Source: Mixophyes australis (taxonomy: Eukaryota; Chordata; Amphibia; Anura; Limnodynastidae). From it: a DNA stretch of 64,000 nt. The position numbers were made by a program, and so were the translations under genes. Under the pieces are notes generated by a model, which was given only the letters and a program-made list of their open reading frames with translations, made no database searches and was not told the origin of the DNA. Where the stretch lies: contig JAVHZZ010000012.1 in the NCBI GenBank assembly GCA_036250195.1, forward strand, positions 93,920,955 to 93,984,954, read 5' to 3'. Shown one piece after another: positions 59,395-64,000 of the stretch; the first letter of the stretch is position 1; every line of letters starts with the position of its first letter.

Positions 59395-62300
59395 CATGAA
59401 AACCCCCGCCAAGGAGAACACAGCAGCAGTACCTGTGTGTCACCTGTAGATTATATGCTGTCCTGGCTCCAGCACCTGTGTCAGGCCCCCGTCACTCAGC
59501 CCTGCAGGGAAAGGGTTACTCAGGTGAGGCTGTAAGTCTGTACTCCACCTACAGCTCAGGCCGCACCCACCAAACAGACTGGTTCTCTGATAGCCCTGCA
59601 AAATCCCTGCAGGGCCACTTTGCAAAATAGGACAGGCGGGCACGCACCCCTCCCTTCTTGGTAAACCCCCTTCACCTCCAGAATCATACAGTGTAAGGCT
59701 GGCAGATCACACAACCTATACAGAATATATATACACATCGCAAGCTGCGCTCACTGCCAGCACTCACAGATCCCTGCGGAGTACAGGGCTGCGCAGTATA
59801 TCGGTGCTACGCCACGGCGGGAAGGCTGGTGACTTTACAATAACTGTACGACCCCCAGATTGGGCACTAAACATCATCTAAAGTACGACGCTGGCGCTCC
59901 AGGGCTCCCCGTCTTCTCTATATGATATATAGTGATAGGAGGATAAATATTTTATGGATAAATGATACAGAGAGATGAACAGAGCTTCTCGTTAATGCAG
60001 GAAGCTCATGAAATATGCACAGGACAAGTGCGGAGCGGCCTCTAAGCGCATACGGTAGGGGAAGAGATATATAGTGACCTCGGCTCAGCACGGAGTGCGA
60101 GCTCTTGGGCTGAGCAGTAAACATTTAGCTTATACACTGGGTGGAGACACTTTGTACTAGAGAATGAGGTCAGACTGGAAGGATTGGGGTAAGTCACCAT
60201 ATGTCCTTAATAGTGGGGCTAGTACCATGTCTGGGTGTAGCAGGGTAACACCCACGTGTGAATGAATTAAATATTTTTACACTTTAGAAACTTGTAGGAA
60301 CGATTACCCAACAACGGGAAGAGACGTAGCCCCAAACATCACCCCTGGAAGGAGGGGGTCCGCTAACGTATAGAGCGCCCTCATACTGCTGGGGTTATAA
60401 GAGACAAGTTATACGCCATAATTATATTATATTCTACAAATAAAGTGACGTAAACATAACAGAGACAGCCAGCAGCATTACTGGTTACACCAGCCGGTGT
60501 CTAGGGACACTGGATATATAACAGTACCTTGGGGTGGTTACAAAGCCCCCACCCGACAATACAAGGTGGCATCTTGCCCCCCGAGGTGAAAACAGCACTC
60601 ATGCAACATTGGTGCGTATTGCACGGTGCCGTCAGATGGAAGGATGTCCCCAGGCCCCTGTATGATGAGAACATGAAGGATTTCTCTCCCGTTTCATCAT
60701 CTCCCCCACCACAGCCCCTGGAGGGGGTCCCTGGGGGACAGCATCTGACCAGCTAACAGCATCCAGCAGCTTCTCACAACAAGCAGTGGCCAGGTTTATA
60801 GTGGGGACCCCAAAACAACAGAAAGGAGAGAGCCCACCATCTTACAGTCTCCCACAGAAACATGATTTGTCCCCCAAAGTGAGGCGATGTCTGCAAGCCC
60901 CCCGTTTACACTCTGGGGGTACACTGGACATACACTAAGTGACCTCATGCTTTAGTGAAGGTTCCCCGCATTCACAGGGAGACCCTAAAACGACTCTGCA
61001 CTCAAAACACAATGGACAAGCAGCGTTGTCCTGAAATCCCACCGAACCAGTCTTCATTTATCAGATATTGTCAAAAGACGTCAGACATACAATGTGTCAT
61101 TAAGTCTACAGTCTATAACAGCCCCCAAGGCCCGTGCGAGAGGAAGACTCCCGATCAGTCCATCAGCACGGGAATACGGCCTTAGAGACTACCACTGCCA
61201 TCATCCTCGTCACCTGTTTTTTCCCACAATCCCTTGCACAGACAGGCCATTCAGGCAGGTGAGGAGAGCGGGGGATCCCGCAGCCTCTGTGCGGAGGAGG
61301 AAGAATAGGGTCTTTACCTGAGGAGTGGTCTCTTAGGCCAGTGTACACATACAACACAACAACACTAGAGATACTCCTAATGTCTGCTTCACCTGCACAG
61401 CCGTCTTTCCTTAACCCTTCCCGGCACACATCAGCAATAATAACGGTATACCGGTTAGTAGTTACAGCGCTGTCAATGTGATAATCAGACGATGACGGGC
61501 CATTTATAGGGAGCAGTAATATCGAGTGTCCAATGACAGCGGGGATCAGACTGAGAGTATCTATGTTTAAGGGTCTCCACCAATAGGGGACACCTCTGGG
61601 TAGGATAAAGCGGAGGAAACCGGAGAAAGGGATAAGGGGGGAAATATCTCAGAGGGTGACAATCCCCCCCTACCCCCAATCAGATCATCGCTCTGCAGCA
61701 GGATGCAATCCTCATAGCCACAGATTGCTATATACTGATCACAAGCACACAAGTATGGTACTCAGCAGTGATTATTAACTTATTAATGCAGCACACCCAT
61801 CCTTCCTTAATCCCTGCTCGTAACAAAGAAAAACATCACTTAATTACCTGGAAATCTAAACTCATAGTCACCTGGAATCTCCTGCACTAGAATGCAGCCA
61901 GTCCAGTAAATTAAATCACTGTATGTTCCTATATCACTGCAGAGGAGGACACAGGAGTATAGTAGAAGGGCACACGACCTCCTCACCTGTGCCCACCTGG
62001 TTACCTTACAATACAAAGCAATATAACAACTCCTCCCTATAGATTGTAAGCTCTTGGGGGGCAGAACTGCCTTCCACTGTGAGATTGGCAGGTGCCTTAG
62101 AACACAGTTTCGGCACTGCTCTTTATAAATCAATATACACCACATAGCGCAATATGAGCGTGACCGCATCCCTGGCCCCAGAAGCTGGCAATCTATCACA
62201 GTACAACAGGGGTAAATACTTGCTGACAGTGCACAGGGGGTGTATGAAGTACATGACAGTTGTGGGCGAGAGCACACAGTACATAAAGCTGTAATGAGTA

Positions 62301-64000
62301 TCACCGGTTAAGGAAATAGTAAATAAGAGGGATGTCCCAGCCCTGTAATTACCAACACCTCCTCATTATCTGCCAGGCCATCCCACCGCACTCACACAAA
62401 CACAGCACTCGTTTAACCGACCTGGGCCCTAAGGGGGGACGGGGGCAGTCTATCCAGAGGGTCCTGCCCGGGCTGTGTCACAAGTTTGCAATGAACAGTC
62501 ACAATGCTGCTGTAACTTTAAGACGTTTGGCAATTGACAACTTCCTTATCTGTGTGCTGGAGGGTGTGAGGACCTCCGAGGGGGGGGCCAGTATACACCA
62601 CACACGTATACAGCCATGTCCTTACCTCCTCTGCCTGTACTCCCAGCCACTTATCCACTACGTCCCGTCACTATATACAGATAGCCCCGGCTATATATCA
62701 GAGCTGGGCCAATCCTGGCAGCCTGTGCCCCATGTACAACACATAACCCACAGTGTATACCAACGCAGTATCACACAGTGTGTGCCACTGTACAACTGAC
62801 AGCGCCCAATGCCAGCCATCAGGGATGTCTGTCTGTGCTCAACTGAACAGTGAGGGGGGGGGGGGGGGGATTCTGTGTCCTCCACCCACAAATCCACGGC
62901 GACCTCCATAATTACAGACCCCCTCACAGGCTGCCGTCAGCAAGGAAAGCTGGGATTAGTGCGAGCAGGTTTAACCACGCAAGGGAGGGGCAGCAACGAG
63001 AAGGTGACAGGGGTAAAGACTTCATTAACCCTTCCATGCCCCTTCCACAGCAACGCCATCACTTATCCCACCGCCACAGAGTTAATAGAGCAGTTACCGG
63101 CACGCCAAGGGTTAAACACAACGCTGATGAGCTACGCTTTTTTTTTTACCTATGAAACGTAAAAAAAATGGCTGCCATTCCTAACTTTGCGCAAGATAAC
63201 GCAGAAAGTTTTGTGGGAACGGGACACAAATCACCCTAGGCATAGATCCTACAGGGGAAGGTACAGCGCTCAGATGATACAACCCATAGTGACAGAAGGA
63301 GTGCTAGCTCCTATGGCTCAAGCAGGTGCCACATAATGTAGGGACTCCGGCACATCACAGACAAACGTTCTCTCCATTGTATAATGGACATATACCAATA
63401 AAAAGCATTTCTGAATAACCCCAATAACGAGGATACAGTAGGAGCGTCCAGACATGGAGTCGCTTTGATAAGGGGGGAGGGCTGGATATTGAGGAGATAA
63501 GGAGGGGGCTGGGGGGGGGGGGGGTAAAGTCTGGAATAACACACAGCCAGGATGGTCATAAAACTAAAAGGAAGTAAACTGGGTAGGGGGGAGACATAGG
63601 ACAGTCAGGTCACAAGGAGGAGACAGGGGGGCCAGACAACAGGGACATGTTGGTATACCACCCCGCAGCAGGACACCGGCATGTTAGTTTGGGGGGGCAG
63701 TGCGGACACCGGGGAGTAGTCTGTCATCCAGATTAATGGGGGGGGGGGGGGGGGTACAGATGGATCTACGTCTCGGCAGCAGGTGAAGAGTTAAGAGTGA
63801 CAAAGGATGCTAGTGTGTGTGACAGATGTCATGCTGCGGGGAGGGGGCAGGTGAGGGGCCGGTGGCAGAGGATGAGATGGGGGTCTGCAGCGGAGGATGA
63901 TAGAGGGGGGGGAGGGCACAGAGGGGGTGACAGGGCACAGGGGGGGGGGGGGGCACTGGCACTCACCTGCTCTGCAGTGACAGATGTAGCTGGGATTATT
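59395..64000. other. Unique upstream region, no coding gene recognised
   Basis: GC-richer around 59.7-60.1 kb, possibly promoter-like. Several C/G runs: 62,855-62,868, 63,511-63,522, 63,739-63,752 and 63,940-63,951, all G on the plus strand. A SINE-tail-like motif (TAGATTGTAAGCTCTTGGGG) lies at 62,040. The frame 62,332-62,799 has no recognisable domain. Confidence 0.45.
63968..64000 (-). other. Candidate exon 3' end (splice donor) at the right edge
   Basis: Reverse strand reads CACTGCAGAGCAG|GTGAGT with the exon edge near 63,967, a textbook donor. Could be a ZBTB7B 5' UTR exon continuing off the window. Not coding as far as visible. Confidence 0.3.

Noticed and set aside
62332..62799. 155-codon plus-strand frame
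   Set aside because: No domain, signal or splice support; ordinary length by chance in a GC-moderate region.

Overview
The window is vertebrate genomic DNA, most likely from a frog. The evidence is spliced genes with GT/AG introns, a Ty3/gypsy chromovirus-type retrotransposon, a Tc1 element, an L1 remnant, a dispersed repeat beginning CTGATTCATTAAGG of a kind I associate with anurans, and an extreme load of minisatellites. The frog call is an inference. The gene content and order DCST1 - DCST2 - ZBTB7B, with DCST1 and DCST2 head-to-head and DCST2 tail-to-tail with ZBTB7B, matches the known mammalian (human 1q) arrangement.

Layout. 1-14,030 (minus strand): thirteen coding exons of DCST1, start codon at 14,020-14,022; the last roughly 140 codons lie off the left edge. 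Intron 9 (between exons 9 and 10) holds a 5.5-kb LTR retrotransposon with a 5-bp target duplication, and intron 5 holds a 1.65-kb array. About 14.0-16.8 kb is the divergent DCST1/DCST2 interval, mostly minisatellite. 16.8-28.7 kb (plus strand): seven short segments that match DCST2 in the correct protein order, but with several frameshifts, a stop and missing stretches, so DCST2 looks like a decaying pseudogene. It is bloated by a 6.2-kb array of a 30-bp unit and other arrays. 29.0-30.2 kb: a dead Tc1 transposon. 34.6-37.1 kb (minus strand): an intact two-coding-exon ZBTB7B (482 aa; BTB domain plus four zinc fingers). 37.4-39.2 kb: an L1 ORF2 fossil. 39.2-64 kb: region upstream of ZBTB7B, with no coding exon I can support, a few candidate 5' non-coding exons, and arrays of 49, 90, 48, about 20 (CA-rich), 27, 34-46 and 35 bp.

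About 27 of the 64 kb (roughly 43 percent) is tandem array, in about 16 arrays from some 15 unrelated families. Many have no in-frame stop codons simply because the unit length is a multiple of three; none is a gene. 

Most interesting: (1) selective decay of DCST2, plus a single 1-nt deletion in DCST1, beside an undamaged ZBTB7B. DCST1 and DCST2 are sperm membrane partners needed for gamete interaction. (2) Arrays whose unit resembles a splice signal in the sense of the gene that contains them. (3) The same 90-bp satellite in inverted orientation on both sides of ZBTB7B. All homology calls come from reading the sequence and recalled family knowledge; no search was run.
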